A stretch of 64,000 bases of DNA from Nonomuraea polychroma (GTDB lineage Bacteria > Actinomycetota > Actinomycetes > Streptosporangiales > Streptosporangiaceae), in assembly GCF_004011505.1 (NCBI RefSeq), contig NZ_SAUN01000001.1, positions 8,335,501 through 8,399,500 of the forward strand, in the 5' to 3' direction. The notes below the pieces were generated by a model. That model was not told where the DNA came from, did no database searches, and saw nothing but the letters and a program-made list of their open reading frames with translations. Both the position numbers and the translations under genes were made by a program. Of the stretch, positions 17,581-29,932 are shown piece after piece. The number at the start of each line of letters is the position of its first letter. The first letter of the stretch is position 1.

Positions 17581-18578
17581 AGCCACCCGCTCTTGCGCAG
17601 CAGCCGGTGCACGATGATCACGGCGATGACCATGACGGTCAGGCTTAAGGGATAGCCGAGCAGCCAGTGCAGTTCGGGCATGTAGTCGAAGTTCATGCCG
17701 TAGATCCCGGCGATCATGGTGGGTACGGCGATGAGGGCGGCCCACGAGGAAATCTTGCGCATGTCGGCGTTCTGCTGCATGGCCGCAGCGCTCTGCTCGC
17801 GGCCCACCAGGGCCAGGTGCGCGCTCAAGGCGCTGGTCAGCAGCTCGTTGTGCTCGTCAACCTGGGCGTCGACCCGAAGCAGGTGGTCCAGCACGTCGCG
17901 GAACTGGTCACGAGCGACCGTGCACAACTCCACCCGGCCCTTGACGATCTCCTCCAGGACCGGCACCAGAGGATCTTGGGCGGCGCGGAACTCCAGCACC
18001 TCCCGCTTGAGGGAGTAGATGTCTTCGGTGACATCGGCGTACTCCCCGCTGAACACGCGCCGCTCCAACGCGATGAGGTCGTGCTCGACCTCATGGGAGA
18101 TGCGGGAGTAGGTGTCGACGACCTGATCACAGATCGCGTACAGCACCCCGGCGGGTCCGGCCGCCAGCAGGTCGGGGTCGGATTCGATGCGCCGGCGCAC
18201 TCCGGCCAGCGGGTTGCCCTGGCCGTGGCGGACGCTGATGACGAAGTCGCCGCCCAGGAACAGGTTGATCTCGCCGACCTCGATGTCGGAGGTCTCGTCC
18301 ACGTACAGCAGCGTCTTGAGCACCACGAACAAGGTGTCGTCGTAGCGTTCGAGCTTGGGCCGCTGGTGGGCGTGGATGGCGTCCTCGACCGCCAGGGGGT
18401 GCAGCTTCACCTCGCTGGTGATCAGGTCGAACTCCTCCTGGGTGGGCTCGTGCAGGCCGATCCACAGGAAACAGTCGCCTCTGGCGCGGGCTGCGTTGAA
18501 GGCGTCGCTGATGTCGCCGGTGATGGTCTCACGTACGCCGTTGCAGTAGACCGCCTTGTCCACAATCACATCAGGCAT
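17577..18578 (-). CDS. corA: CorA-type magnesium/cobalt transporter
   Basis: A protein of 333 residues with the CorA architecture: a long acidic/helical cytosolic domain (ending near residue 270) and two C-terminal transmembrane helices. The signature GMN is seen in IAGIYGMNFDYMPEL after the first helix, and the C-terminus is basic. CorA forms pentameric Mg2+/Co2+ channels. ATG 18578 is the only sensible start. A 43-residue membrane peptide gene overlaps its 3' end. No M-box or other riboswitch is recognised upstream. Confidence 0.93.
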   Translation of the reverse strand: MPDVIVDKAVYCNGVRETITGDISDAFNAARARGDCFLWIGLHEPTQEEFDLITSEVKLHPLAVEDAIHAHQRPKLERYDDTLFVVLKTLLYVDETSDIEVGEINLFLGGDFVISVRHGQGNPLAGVRRRIESDPDLLAAGPAGVLYAICDQVVDTYSRISHEVEHDLIALERRVFSGEYADVTEDIYSLKREVLEFRAAQDPLVPVLEEIVKGRVELCTVARDQFRDVLDHLLRVDAQVDEHNELLTSALSAHLALVGREQSAAAMQQNADMRKISSWAALIAVPTMIAGIYGMNFDYMPELHWLLGYPLSLTVMVIAVIIVHRLLRKSGWL

Positions 18579-18689
18579 TGTGACGGATCCGGCGAGTCTG
18601 CTGATTTCCTCCGGCCGGCCCTCACGCCATACTCACTGCCGCAGCGGCGTTGGGCACCCGGGCGCTGCCGGTCTGCTTTGGGAAGCCCG

Positions 18690-19270
18690 TCATGAACTCA
18701 GCATGGCGAGGTTGTGCGGCCAGGCCGCCGCTCCCAAGGCCGCATCAGCCGCAGAAGACCCTCCGTACAGGTACGACGGCGACGGCTGCGCAGGAAGCTC
18801 ACCCGGGAAGCGAGGCCGATGTCCCGCTGAAGGATGACTGACAATGCGGACCTCGCGACGTTTCGCAAGTGCCTCGGCGAACGCCAATGACGGCCACATC
18901 TGATCGTCCGCACCCGCGACCAGCAGGACGTCAGCGCGGGCCCGCTCCAGCGGGATCGCCGCTTCAGGTGGAGCGGCAGCGAGACCGCGCTCGTAGAAGG
19001 CACGGAAGGACGTGGGCGGTCCGTGATCGGGCCATTCCGCCGGATATGAGGTGAAGGGAAGTGCCTTGCCGTCATCGGATGGACAGTGCGGTCACGCCGT
19101 GTTGCGCCAGCAGGTCGCAGCGCTCCGCATCGATCCGACCGCTGGACCCGGTCAGCACCAGAACCCCGACCTCAGCCCCCGGAGAGACCGCCATGTATGT
19201 CTCCACCACAGGGACTATGGCCTGTGCCTCAGCTCGCCCCTCAAGGGCCTCGGGAGTTGGGCATCGAGCG
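18690..19270 (-). pseudogene. decayed alpha/beta hydrolase of the BAAT C-terminal (acyl-CoA thioester hydrolase) type
   Basis: Two separated pieces of a BAAT_C-like hydrolase are visible on the minus strand. The first (about 19270-19072) has VGVLVLTGSSGRIDAER and LLAQHGVTALSIR, the start of the core fold. The frame then ends, and one base out of frame the tail continues as GKALPFTSYPAEWPDHGPP, AIPLERARADVLLVAGADDQ and MWPSLAFAEALAKRR (about 19070-18830). The central part with the nucleophile elbow (GxSRGG) is missing. This is a frameshift combined with an internal deletion of roughly 100 residues, so it is not functional. The 3' end is ill-defined. Confidence 0.6.
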
Positions 19271-19330
19271 CGACTGAGGTGACTCCGCAGCTCTCCCGGC
19301 TGACAATGCTGGTCAGGCAGAATCGAGCGC

Positions 19331-19666
19331 ATGAAGTACGTGCTGCTGATCTGTGACGACGAGACGGTCTCGCCGAGCAACGAGGAGCTTGAGGCGGATC
19401 CGGTGCACCAGGCGTGGGTGGCGGATGTGAACCGGCGGGGCGGCATGCTCGTCGGCGCACGGTTGCGTCCCGTGGTGGACGCGACCACGGTCCGGGTCCG
19501 TGACGGTGAGACCTTGGTCTCGGACGGACCGTTCGCGGAGACCAAGGACTTCGTCGGTGGCCTCGTGATCCTCGAGTGCGCGGACCTGGACGAGGCGATC
19601 GCGATCGCCTCGGGTCATCCGTACGCACGCTGGGGCGGCGTCGAGATCCGCCCCGTCTGGGAATGA
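19331..19666 (+). CDS. YCII-related DGPF-domain protein
   Basis: A small protein of 111 residues with the YCII/DGPF motif seen as SDGPFAETKDFVGGL and the strand MKYVLLICDDE. DGPF proteins have a ferredoxin-like fold. They are the standard genomic partners of ECF42 sigma factors, and their biochemical role is unknown. Its stop overlaps the start of the sigma gene (ATGA, 19663-19666), so both are translated from one message. The ATG is preceded by only weak Shine-Dalgarno sequence. Confidence 0.92.
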   Translation: MKYVLLICDDETVSPSNEELEADPVHQAWVADVNRRGGMLVGARLRPVVDATTVRVRDGETLVSDGPFAETKDFVGGLVILECADLDEAIAIASGHPYARWGGVEIRPVWE

Positions 19667-20895
19667 CCTCGCCGAACGACAGCGCAGACGATCGGGTCCG
19701 GGCGGCCGTCGATGCGGCGTTCCGGGACGAGTGGGGTCAGGTGGTCGCGACCCTGATCGGGCTGACGGGCGACTGGGACCTGGCCGAGGACTGCGCGCAG
19801 GACGCGTTCGCCGCCGCACTGGTCACCTGGCCGCGGGACGGTGTGCCGCGCCGCCCGGGCGCCTGGCTCACCACCACCGCCCGCAACCGCGCGATCGACC
19901 GGCTGCGCCGCGACGCCGCCGGTGCGGCCAAGCTGCGCCGGCTCGCCGTGCCGGCCGACGACCCGGACGAGTCGCCGGTGGAGGAGATCCCGGACGAGCG
20001 GCTGCGGCTGATCTTCACCTGCTGCCATCCGGCGCTGCCGTTCGCGGCCCGGGTCGCGCTCACCCTGCGTACGCTGGCCGGCCTGACCACCGCCGAGATC
20101 GCCCGGGCCTTCCTGACCGCCGAGCCCGCGATGGCCCAGCGCCTGGTCCGCGCCAAGCGCAAGATCGCCGAGGCCGGCATCCCGTACCGCGTACCGTCTG
20201 CCGAGCTCCTCCCGCAGCGGCTGGCCGGCGTCCTCGCGGTGCTCTACCTGATCTTCAATGAGGGCTACGACGAGCAGGACGCACGCCGGGCGCTGACGGC
20301 GGAGGCCATTCGCCTGGCCCGTGTCCTGGTCCGGCTGATGCCGCACGAACCCGAGCCACGCGGACTGCTCGCACTGATGTTGCTGCATGAGGCCCGGCGT
20401 CCGACGCGTACCGACCACGGCGTGCTGGTCACCCTGGAGCACCAGGACCGATCCCGATGGAACCAGGCGCTGATCACCGAGGGGGTGGCACTGCTCGACC
20501 AGGCGCTGGTCATGCGGCGTACCGGGCCTTATCAGGTGCAGGCCGCGATCGCCGCCTGCCACGCCACGGCGCCGGACGCGGCGGGCACGGACTGGCCGCA
20601 GATCGCGAGCCTGTACGCCGAGTTGGCCCGGCTGGCGCCGTCCCCGGTCGTGGACCTCAACCGCGCCGTGGCGGTCGCGATGGCCGACGGCATCCCGGCC
20701 GGTCTGGCCATGGTCGACCGGCTGACGGCGTCCGGCCGGCTCGCCGGCTACTACCTGCTCCCCGCGACCCGGGCCGATCTGCTGCGCCGCGCCGGTCGTA
20801 CAGGGGAAGCCAAGGCGGCGTACGAGGAAGCCCTGAAGCTGGCACCGACCGAGACCGAGCGCCGCTACCTGACCAGCCGGCTCGAAGAACTTTGA
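19663..20895 (+). CDS. ECF42-group RNA polymerase sigma factor with C-terminal TPR-like extension
   Basis: A protein of 410 residues. Sigma region 2 lies at about 10-80 (WDLAEDCAQDAFAAAL, RPGAWLTTTARNRAIDRLRR) and region 4 at about 115-165 (LRTLAGLTTAEIARAFL, RLVRAKRKI). The remaining about 240 residues are the long helical, TPR-like extension that defines ECF42 (DUF6596-type), with LYLIFNEGYDEQDARRALTAE. The group is linked to DGPF proteins, and here the DGPF gene is directly upstream and overlapping. No anti-sigma factor is present; the extension is thought to control activity. A matching promoter lies just downstream before the DUF899 gene. Confidence 0.93.
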   Translation: MTSPNDSADDRVRAAVDAAFRDEWGQVVATLIGLTGDWDLAEDCAQDAFAAALVTWPRDGVPRRPGAWLTTTARNRAIDRLRRDAAGAAKLRRLAVPADDPDESPVEEIPDERLRLIFTCCHPALPFAARVALTLRTLAGLTTAEIARAFLTAEPAMAQRLVRAKRKIAEAGIPYRVPSAELLPQRLAGVLAVLYLIFNEGYDEQDARRALTAEAIRLARVLVRLMPHEPEPRGLLALMLLHEARRPTRTDHGVLVTLEHQDRSRWNQALITEGVALLDQALVMRRTGPYQVQAAIAACHATAPDAAGTDWPQIASLYAELARLAPSPVVDLNRAVAVAMADGIPAGLAMVDRLTASGRLAGYYLLPATRADLLRRAGRTGEAKAAYEEALKLAPTETERRYLTSRLEEL

Positions 20896-20912
20896 GAATT
20901 TTCTTCAGCCGA

Positions 20913-20939
20913 TGTCGATGTGGTCCGGCCGCCTTCGTC
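20913..20939 (+). promoter_or_regulatory. ECF42-type promoter upstream of the DUF899 gene
   Basis: TGTCGA at 20913-20918, a 17-base spacer, then CGTC at 20936-20939. From memory of work on Streptomyces ECF42 factors, their promoters carry TGTCGA at -35 and CGA/TC at -10, so this fits well. It lies 18 bases after the ECF42 stop codon and 39 bases before GTG 20978, a suitable distance. The predicted start of transcription is near 20946. Confidence 0.6.
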
Positions 20940-20977
20940 GGTGGAGCGAAAGTCCACCGGAGTCGAAGGGAAAGATC

Positions 20978-21703
20978 GTGAACATCGACACCACCGCGCA
21001 AGCCCCCAAGATCGCAGACCGGGCCGGTTACCAGGCCGAACTGGACGCACTGCGGATCCGGGAGAAGGCGCACACCCACGAAGGCGACGCGATCGCGGCC
21101 GCACGCCGTCGGCTGCCGATGGTGGAGGTCGACGCCGCCGCCAAGCTGATCGGCCCGACCGGTCCGGTCACGCTGCTCGAGGTGTTCGAGGGCCGCCGGC
21201 AGCTGATCGCGTACTTCCACATGTGGCACACCGGCCACCCGGCCGCTGAGCAGTGCGCGGGTTGCACGTTCTTCAACAGCCAGGTCCGGGAGCTGTCCTA
21301 CCTGCACGCGCGCGGCGTCACCTACGCGACGTTGTGCCAGGGCCCGTACGAGGAGAGCGTCCGCTACCGCGACTTCATGGGCTGGGACGTGCCGTGGTAC
21401 TCCGCGGCAGAGTCCATCGACGCGCTGATGGCGGGGCGCGGCCCGTTCATGCTGGCGTGCTACCTGCGGCAGGGCGACCGGGTCTTCGAGACCTACTGGA
21501 CCACCGGCCGCGGCGTCGAGGTGATGGACCAGACCTACGGCCTGCTGGACAGGACCGTGTACGGGCGGCAAGAGCCGTGGGAGGACTCGCCCGACGGCTG
21601 GCCGCAGATCACTGGCGACTACTCCCGCACCAACGGACGTCCCACCGCCCAGTGGTCCCGCCTGGAAGCCGGACGCTCCGACGACCTCACCGGCGGACAC
21701 TGA
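20978..21703 (+). CDS. DUF899 thioredoxin-fold protein (second copy)
   Basis: A DUF899 protein of 241 residues, paralogous to the one at 2885. It shares RRRLPMVEV, LLEVFEGRRQLIAYFHMW, a CAGC motif in EQCAGCTFFNSQ and PWEDSPDGWPQI. GTG 20978 is chosen because GAAGGGAAAG precedes it; the upstream in-frame ATG 20912 lies inside the putative promoter. It follows the ECF42 gene by 82 bases and has an ECF42-type promoter of its own, so it is a likely direct target. A clear Rho-independent terminator follows at 21734-21765. Confidence 0.9.
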   Translation: MNIDTTAQAPKIADRAGYQAELDALRIREKAHTHEGDAIAAARRRLPMVEVDAAAKLIGPTGPVTLLEVFEGRRQLIAYFHMWHTGHPAAEQCAGCTFFNSQVRELSYLHARGVTYATLCQGPYEESVRYRDFMGWDVPWYSAAESIDALMAGRGPFMLACYLRQGDRVFETYWTTGRGVEVMDQTYGLLDRTVYGRQEPWEDSPDGWPQITGDYSRTNGRPTAQWSRLEAGRSDDLTGGH

Positions 21704-21733
21704 CAGAAGGGGCACACCGACCATCAGTACGGA

Positions 21734-21765
21734 GGGCTGGCCACCGTCCGGCGGCCAGCCCTTTT
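21734..21765 (+). terminator. Rho-independent terminator after the DUF899 gene
   Basis: Perfect 9-bp inverted repeat GGGCTGGCC (21734-21742) and GGCCAGCCC (21753-21761) with a 10-base loop, directly followed by TTTT. It sits between the DUF899 gene and the convergent MFS gene and could serve the plus strand. Confidence 0.85.
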
Positions 21766-21844
21766 CGAATGCTCAGTCCCGGCTCAGCTTGACGCTGCGA
21801 GGCGCGTCGAGGACCGTTCCCCGCGTGCGCTGGGAGCACGCGAG

Positions 21845-23383
21845 CTACGCCGTGGCTTCCTCGAGCTCGGCGGCGTTGTCCGCCCGGGCCGGCAGGAGCA
21901 GGGCGGTGACGACCACAGCCACGGACAGCACCGCGCCGATGATGAAGGCCAGCCGCATGCCGTCGAGGTTGGCGACCACCTCGGTGACTCCTGCGGATCT
22001 CAGGGCATCGGCTCGCGCGCCCATCACGGTGATCACGAGCGCGGTGCCGAAGGCCGCGGCGACCTGCTGCAGCGTGCTCAGGATCGAGCTGCCGTGGGAG
22101 TAGAGGTGCGGAGGAACCGCTCCGAGCCCGAGAGTGAACACCGGGGTGAAGGTCGCGGCCAGACTCACCATCAGCAGCGCGTGCAGGCCGAGAAGCTGCC
22201 AGTAGGGCATGGTCATCGTGACCTGGGTGAAGCCGACGAGCGCGAGCATGATCCCGATCGCGCCGGGGATCACCAGAACGCGGCCGCCGAACTTGTCGAA
22301 CAGTCGGCCGACGGTCGGACCCAGCAGTCCCATCGCGAGGCCGCCCGGCATCACGAGGAGTCCGGTCTCCAGGGCGCTGAGCCCACGGACGTTCTGCAGG
22401 TACAGCGGCAGCATGATCATCGAGCCGAGCATCGCCATGAAGGCCACCGACATCAGGATCAGCGCGACCGTGTAGGTGCGGTGGAGCAGGGTGCGCAGGT
22501 CCATCAGCGGCACATCGCGCTTCTGCAACGACAGCTGGCGGACCACGAAGACGGCGATAGCGATCAGGCCCGCCACCACGATTCCCGAGGCAACGCCGAC
22601 GTCCCGGCCCTCGAACTGGCTGAGCCCGTAGACCAGGCCGCCGAAACCGGCTGCGGCGGTTGCCACGCTGAACCAGTCGATGGTGCTGAACTGGGGCTCT
22701 CCGACGTTCTTGAGCTGCTTCAGGCCGCGCCAGGCGATCAGGGCGGCGATGGGGAACACCACGGCGAACAGCAGCCGCCAGGACCCGAACTGGAGGATCA
22801 CCCCTGAGACGGCCGGGCCCATTGCGGGCGCGACCGAGATGGCCAGCGTGACGTTGCCCATCACCCGGCCCCGGTCGGACTCGGGCACCACCTGCATCAG
22901 CGTGGTCATCAGCAGCGGCATCATCACGGCCGTCCCGGACGCCTGGATGATGCGGGCGCCCAGCAGTATCTCGAACGACGGCGCGATGGCGGCCAACGCC
23001 GTGCCGAGCAGGAAAAGGATCATCGCGGTGGTGTATGCGCTGCGGGTGGACACGCGCTGGAGGAACCACCCGGTGATGGGGATGACCGCGGCCATGGTCA
23101 GCATGAAGGCGGTCGAGAGCCACTGGGCGGTCTGCTCGGTGATGTGCAGCGCGTCCATCAACCTCGGGATCGCATTGATCATGATCGTCTCATTGAGGAT
23201 GACCACGAATGTGGCGAGCACGAGCAGCCGGATCACGGCCGGGGTGCGACCTGGAACGGCCGCCTCGGACTTGGCGGGTGAGTCAAGCTGTGGGCTGGGC
23301 ACGGCACCTCGATCGGGATTGTCATGTACAACGTGGTCATGGCTGGCATCCCAGCCGTCGGTCTCGCAAGTAGTCCTCGTCAT
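21845..23383 (-). CDS. MFS multidrug exporter, DHA2/EmrB-QacA type
   Basis: A 14-helix drug:H+ antiporter of about 512 residues. Helix 1 carries VVILNETIMINAIPRL and later helices carry QWLSTAFMLTMAAVIPITG, an ALHITEQTAQW loop and GRLFDKFGGR. These are DHA2-family features (LmrB/EmrB-like). The ATG at 23383 gives a hydrophilic N-terminus of about 50 residues before helix 1; no strong ribosome binding site is seen, so a GTG further in (near 23334) is possible. A perfect 11-base palindrome lies a few bases upstream of the start, suggesting control by a TetR-like repressor not encoded next to it. Confidence 0.85.
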   Translation of the reverse strand: MTRTTCETDGWDASHDHVVHDNPDRGAVPSPQLDSPAKSEAAVPGRTPAVIRLLVLATFVVILNETIMINAIPRLMDALHITEQTAQWLSTAFMLTMAAVIPITGWFLQRVSTRSAYTTAMILFLLGTALAAIAPSFEILLGARIIQASGTAVMMPLLMTTLMQVVPESDRGRVMGNVTLAISVAPAMGPAVSGVILQFGSWRLLFAVVFPIAALIAWRGLKQLKNVGEPQFSTIDWFSVATAAAGFGGLVYGLSQFEGRDVGVASGIVVAGLIAIAVFVVRQLSLQKRDVPLMDLRTLLHRTYTVALILMSVAFMAMLGSMIMLPLYLQNVRGLSALETGLLVMPGGLAMGLLGPTVGRLFDKFGGRVLVIPGAIGIMLALVGFTQVTMTMPYWQLLGLHALLMVSLAATFTPVFTLGLGAVPPHLYSHGSSILSTLQQVAAAFGTALVITVMGARADALRSAGVTEVVANLDGMRLAFIIGAVLSVAVVVTALLLPARADNAAELEEATA

Positions 23384-23390
23384 GCACATA

Positions 23391-23401
23391 CTGACTGTCA
23401 G
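23391..23401. promoter_or_regulatory. palindromic operator candidate at the MFS exporter start
   Basis: CTGACTGTCAG is a perfect palindrome around a central T, 8 bases upstream of the proposed start of the exporter. Short ACTGACxGTCAG-type palindromes are common TetR-family operators in front of efflux genes. No regulator gene is adjacent, so the binder is unknown. Confidence 0.35.
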
Positions 23402-23404
23402 CAC

Positions 23405-23654
23405 CGACAGAACTCATCGACCGAGCCCAGCATTCCGGCAAGCGATGCGACATGTCACCCGGTTTTCGCCGACGGCCGACGACCTCCAGGTCATGCGAAG
23501 GAGCACCCGTATCGCTACCTGGCCTGCGTGAACACCGGCCACACGTGGACGTCGCCACGCCGTCCCAGCCGGTCGTGTACCGGCGGGACGGCCTGTTCCT
23601 GGCGGAGGTGCCCCGGATGGCTATCGTGACCGTCGCGCAGAAGGCCTGACGCGC
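23405..23654. other. 250-bp gap between MFS exporter and rpoB without a recognisable gene
   Basis: Open frames run through this segment on the plus strand, for example 23452-23649 ending in VVYRRDGLFLAEVP, but none matches a family I know and none has a good ribosome binding site. It contains the divergent promoter region of the exporter. A decayed gene is possible but not supported. Confidence 0.4.
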
Positions 23655-27107
<3,453 letters not shown>

Positions 27108-27211
27108 CAGATGTCCTTCCGAGGGCTCGCGGCGGACTGACTACACGCACGCCAGACAACCTCGCAACGTGAGCAAGCATCGCGGGTCGCAAAAGGCAGC
27201 GTGGAAGCACG

Positions 27212-27240
27212 AGCGTACTCGTTCCGACTGAATTTGTCCA
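27212..27240 (-). promoter_or_regulatory. candidate downstream promoter of rpoB
   Basis: On the minus strand TGGACA (27235-27240), a 17-base spacer and TACGCT (27212-27217) resemble a vegetative sigma promoter. It would give a leader of about 100 bases before TTG 27107. It is weaker than the promoter at 27277-27305. Confidence 0.35.
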
Positions 27241-27276
27241 CGCTTACGCAGACCCATCTCCCCGGGTCGCATTTTC

Positions 27277-27305
27277 ATGATGACGTACGCCGCCCCGTTT
27301 GTCAA
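27277..27305 (-). promoter_or_regulatory. candidate vegetative promoter of rpoB
   Basis: A consensus TTGACA (27300-27305, minus strand) is followed after 17 bases by CATCAT (27277-27282), four of six matches to TATAAT. It lies between the upstream TIGR04222 gene and rpoB, giving a leader of about 165 bases. It supports transcription of rpoB alone rather than from a ribosomal protein operon. Confidence 0.55.
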
Positions 27306-27352
27306 TCCCCAAACGCCGCCCGCGTGTCCTCCGATCTCCGGTTCGCGAAGGA

Positions 27353-28366
27353 TCAGAAGGAGCCGCCGCCGCTCGAGCAGCTCGATCCGCCACCGCTGGA
27401 GCAGCTGGACGCGCTGCTCGAGCAGCTGTATCCGCCATCGTGGGCGGAGCCGGACGATGATCCCGAGCCGGATGCCCGGTCTCCGTCGGAGTCCGACAGC
27501 AGTGAGAGGCGTGGATCTCCGCCCCCGCGCAGGCCGTTCACCGCCACCGCGAAGGCCGTGGCGGCCGCGACGAGCTTGGAGGGTCCCTTGGGGGGAGTGC
27601 CGTGCTGCCGCTGGGCCGAGGACAGCAGGTGGCGGCCCTGTTCCGTGAGCAGGACGAAGGGCAGGCTCCGCACTTCCTGCTGATAAGTGGGGTGATTGAG
27701 CCATCCGATGGCACCTGCGGCAGCGGCGATCACTATGGCGCCGATCGTACGCACCTCGAAGGCCGCGACCCCGGCGACGACCAGCGCCAGGGTCACCACG
27801 CAACCCGCGATCGCCGCGATCGAGAAGATCCGGATGCGGTCCAGCGTGCGCCGGATGTGGGGCTGTGCGCCCTCGGGGATCAGCAGGCCCTGACGCGCCA
27901 GTTCGGCGCGGACGCGGGCCGCTTCCGGGCCTGCGGCAACGAGCCGGACCAAATCGTCGGCTGAGCAGCTCCCGGCGCGATCGAGCACTTCCATGACGGC
28001 CCGCTCGACCGGTTCGATGATCAGGCCGCCGGAAGGCTCAATGATCGGGCCGCCGGCCGGCTCGGCGATCGGAGCAGCGGGCAGATCGGCGTCGGCCACC
28101 GCGGTGACTCTGCCTGTGTTGCTGATCCGTATCCTGCCGGCCTGCAGCAGCACGGCCAGGGCCGTGTGGACCGTCCGGCGCGCACCGCCGGCCAGATAGG
28201 CGAGCTCGTACGGCCCGATCTCGCCGATCTCATCGTCACCCACCTCGTGGGGCAGCTCGGCGAGCCAGCGGTGTTCTTCGCTGAAGGACCGGATCGTCAT
28301 CCACACGAGCCAGGCCAGGACGACGGACAGCACCAGCAGCAGCGTTTCGGCCATGCGCACCCCCAT
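27353..28366 (-). CDS. TIGR04222-domain membrane protein
   Basis: A protein of about 337 residues. It has one N-terminal transmembrane helix, then a conserved region ELAYLAGGARRTVHTALAVL, which is the TIGR04222 hallmark. Two further helices lie near 190-240, and the C-terminal tail is low-complexity Ser/Gly/Cys (YSCSSSASSCSSGGGSSC). Tails of this kind, rich in Gly and Cys, are typical for the family, whose role is unknown. ATG 28366 (GGGGG upstream) and ATG 28354 are both possible starts. It precedes rpoB on the same strand by 245 bases, but rpoB has its own promoter. Confidence 0.8.
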   Translation of the reverse strand: MGVRMAETLLLVLSVVLAWLVWMTIRSFSEEHRWLAELPHEVGDDEIGEIGPYELAYLAGGARRTVHTALAVLLQAGRIRISNTGRVTAVADADLPAAPIAEPAGGPIIEPSGGLIIEPVERAVMEVLDRAGSCSADDLVRLVAAGPEAARVRAELARQGLLIPEGAQPHIRRTLDRIRIFSIAAIAGCVVTLALVVAGVAAFEVRTIGAIVIAAAAGAIGWLNHPTYQQEVRSLPFVLLTEQGRHLLSSAQRQHGTPPKGPSKLVAAATAFAVAVNGLRGGGDPRLSLLSDSDGDRASGSGSSSGSAHDGGYSCSSSASSCSSGGGSSCSSGGGSF

Positions 28367-28644
28367 CGAAAGCCCCCGATGTCCAGTGGACGATCGGCGG
28401 CACGGGGTGAGTTCCGCACCGCTCCGGGCACCCGCCCGAGGGCTACGCGCCGGGGATCGGTCCGCGACCCGACCGTACCCTGATCTTGGCGAGCGTGCGC
28501 GACTGGGCCGGATGTCGGCGATCAGCACTCGCGGCGTTGTGTCGGCTGATTTGGGTTTCTTGGGCCCTCGTTGTCACAGGTCGGCCCTCAGTCCTGTCCT
28601 GTCCTTCGAAAAGAACGACTCACGGAGCGACAGGAGCGGGACCC

Positions 28645-29901
28645 TTGCCGACAGCCAGCAGCATCAGAATGCAGATCCGAGTCCGGATGAGCGCGCGTGC
28701 CATCGACGAGCCGCACCGCGTTGCGAGCCAGCTGGAGCTGCTGTTCGACCTCACCTTCGTGGTCGCGGTCGCGGCCGTCACCGCCGAGTTCGCGCACGGC
28801 ATCGCCGACGGTCACGGCCTCGCCGGGCTCGTGCCGTTCCTGGAGGTGTTCTTCGCGATCTGGTGGGCGTGGATGAACTTCACCTGGTTCGCCTCCTCCT
28901 ACGACACCGACGATGTCCCCTACCGGCTGCTGACCATGGTGCAGATGGGCGGCGTATTGGTGCTCGCCGTCGGTGTGCCCGCGGCGGCCGGCCACGCTGA
29001 TTTCGGCGTCGTCACGCTGGGCTACCTCATCATGAGGATCGGGCTCGTCGGCCAATGGCTGCGGGCGGGGCTCGAAGATCGGACGCGTCGTCGCACCGCG
29101 CTGCGTTACGCCGCCGGCATCAGCATCGCGCAGGTGGCATGGGTGCTGAGACTCTTCCTCGTAGAGACGGGGATCCTGCCCTCATCCTCCGCGCTGCCGT
29201 TCTTCGCCTGCCTGGTCGTCCTGGAACTCGCGGTACCACGGTGGGCGGAGCGGGCCAGGCCCACCACGTGGCACCCGCACCACATCGCCGAGCGCTACGG
29301 ACTGTTCACGATCATCCTGCTCGGCGAGAGCGTCCTCGCCGTGAGCAGAGGGGTCGAGGGAGCGCTCGAAGCAGGGGAGGTCAGCAGTCCCTTCGTCGTC
29401 ATCGCCGTCTCCGGTCTCGTGCTGCTGTTCGCCCACTGGTGGCTGTACTTCCTCGTACAGGCAGGCGAAGGTCTCAGCGACCGCCGGCACCGGTCCTACC
29501 TGTGGGGGTACGGCCATTACGGCATCTTCGCGGCCCTCGCGGCGCTCGGCGCCGGGCTCGAAGTCGCGGTCGAGCAGAGTGGGCACGAGGTGGAGGCGTC
29601 ACCGCCGGCACTCGGCTACGCCGTCGCGATCCCGGTCGGCTTGTATCTCACCCTGCTGTGGGCGGTGCACACGCTCGTCGTCGCAGACCGCGTCATCCAT
29701 CCCGGCGCGGTTCTGGCCGGCGTCACCGGCATCTTGTTGCTGCCGCTCGCGTCGCCCTGGATCGGGGTGGCCGGGGTGGTCGCATCGATCGCAGCCATCT
29801 GCGTCCTGCTGGTCGCCGCGACGATCGCGACCAATGCCGGTGGGGCCCGCGCCGGAATACGCGGTCATGACGCGGCATCCGAAAGCTCCGGCGAGTCGTA
29901 A
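28645..29901 (+). CDS. low temperature requirement protein A (LtrA) family membrane protein
   Basis: A membrane protein of about 418 residues with around ten transmembrane helices. The LtrA signature is clear: SQLELLFDLTFVVAVAAVT near the N-terminus, WWAWMNFTWFASSYDTDD, and HHIAERYGLFTIILLGESVL. LtrA was named for a Listeria low-temperature growth gene; the molecular function is unknown. The start is uncertain: TTG 28645 has GGAG about 8 bases upstream, while ATG 28669 and ATG 28687 in the same frame lack good ribosome binding sites. Convergent with the ECF41 gene. Confidence 0.85.
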   Translation: MPTASSIRMQIRVRMSARAIDEPHRVASQLELLFDLTFVVAVAAVTAEFAHGIADGHGLAGLVPFLEVFFAIWWAWMNFTWFASSYDTDDVPYRLLTMVQMGGVLVLAVGVPAAAGHADFGVVTLGYLIMRIGLVGQWLRAGLEDRTRRRTALRYAAGISIAQVAWVLRLFLVETGILPSSSALPFFACLVVLELAVPRWAERARPTTWHPHHIAERYGLFTIILLGESVLAVSRGVEGALEAGEVSSPFVVIAVSGLVLLFAHWWLYFLVQAGEGLSDRRHRSYLWGYGHYGIFAALAALGAGLEVAVEQSGHEVEASPPALGYAVAIPVGLYLTLLWAVHTLVVADRVIHPGAVLAGVTGILLLPLASPWIGVAGVVASIAAICVLLVAATIATNAGGARAGIRGHDAASESSGES

Positions 29902-29932
29902 GGACGAGACCGAGCATCAGCCCTGCGGCCCG

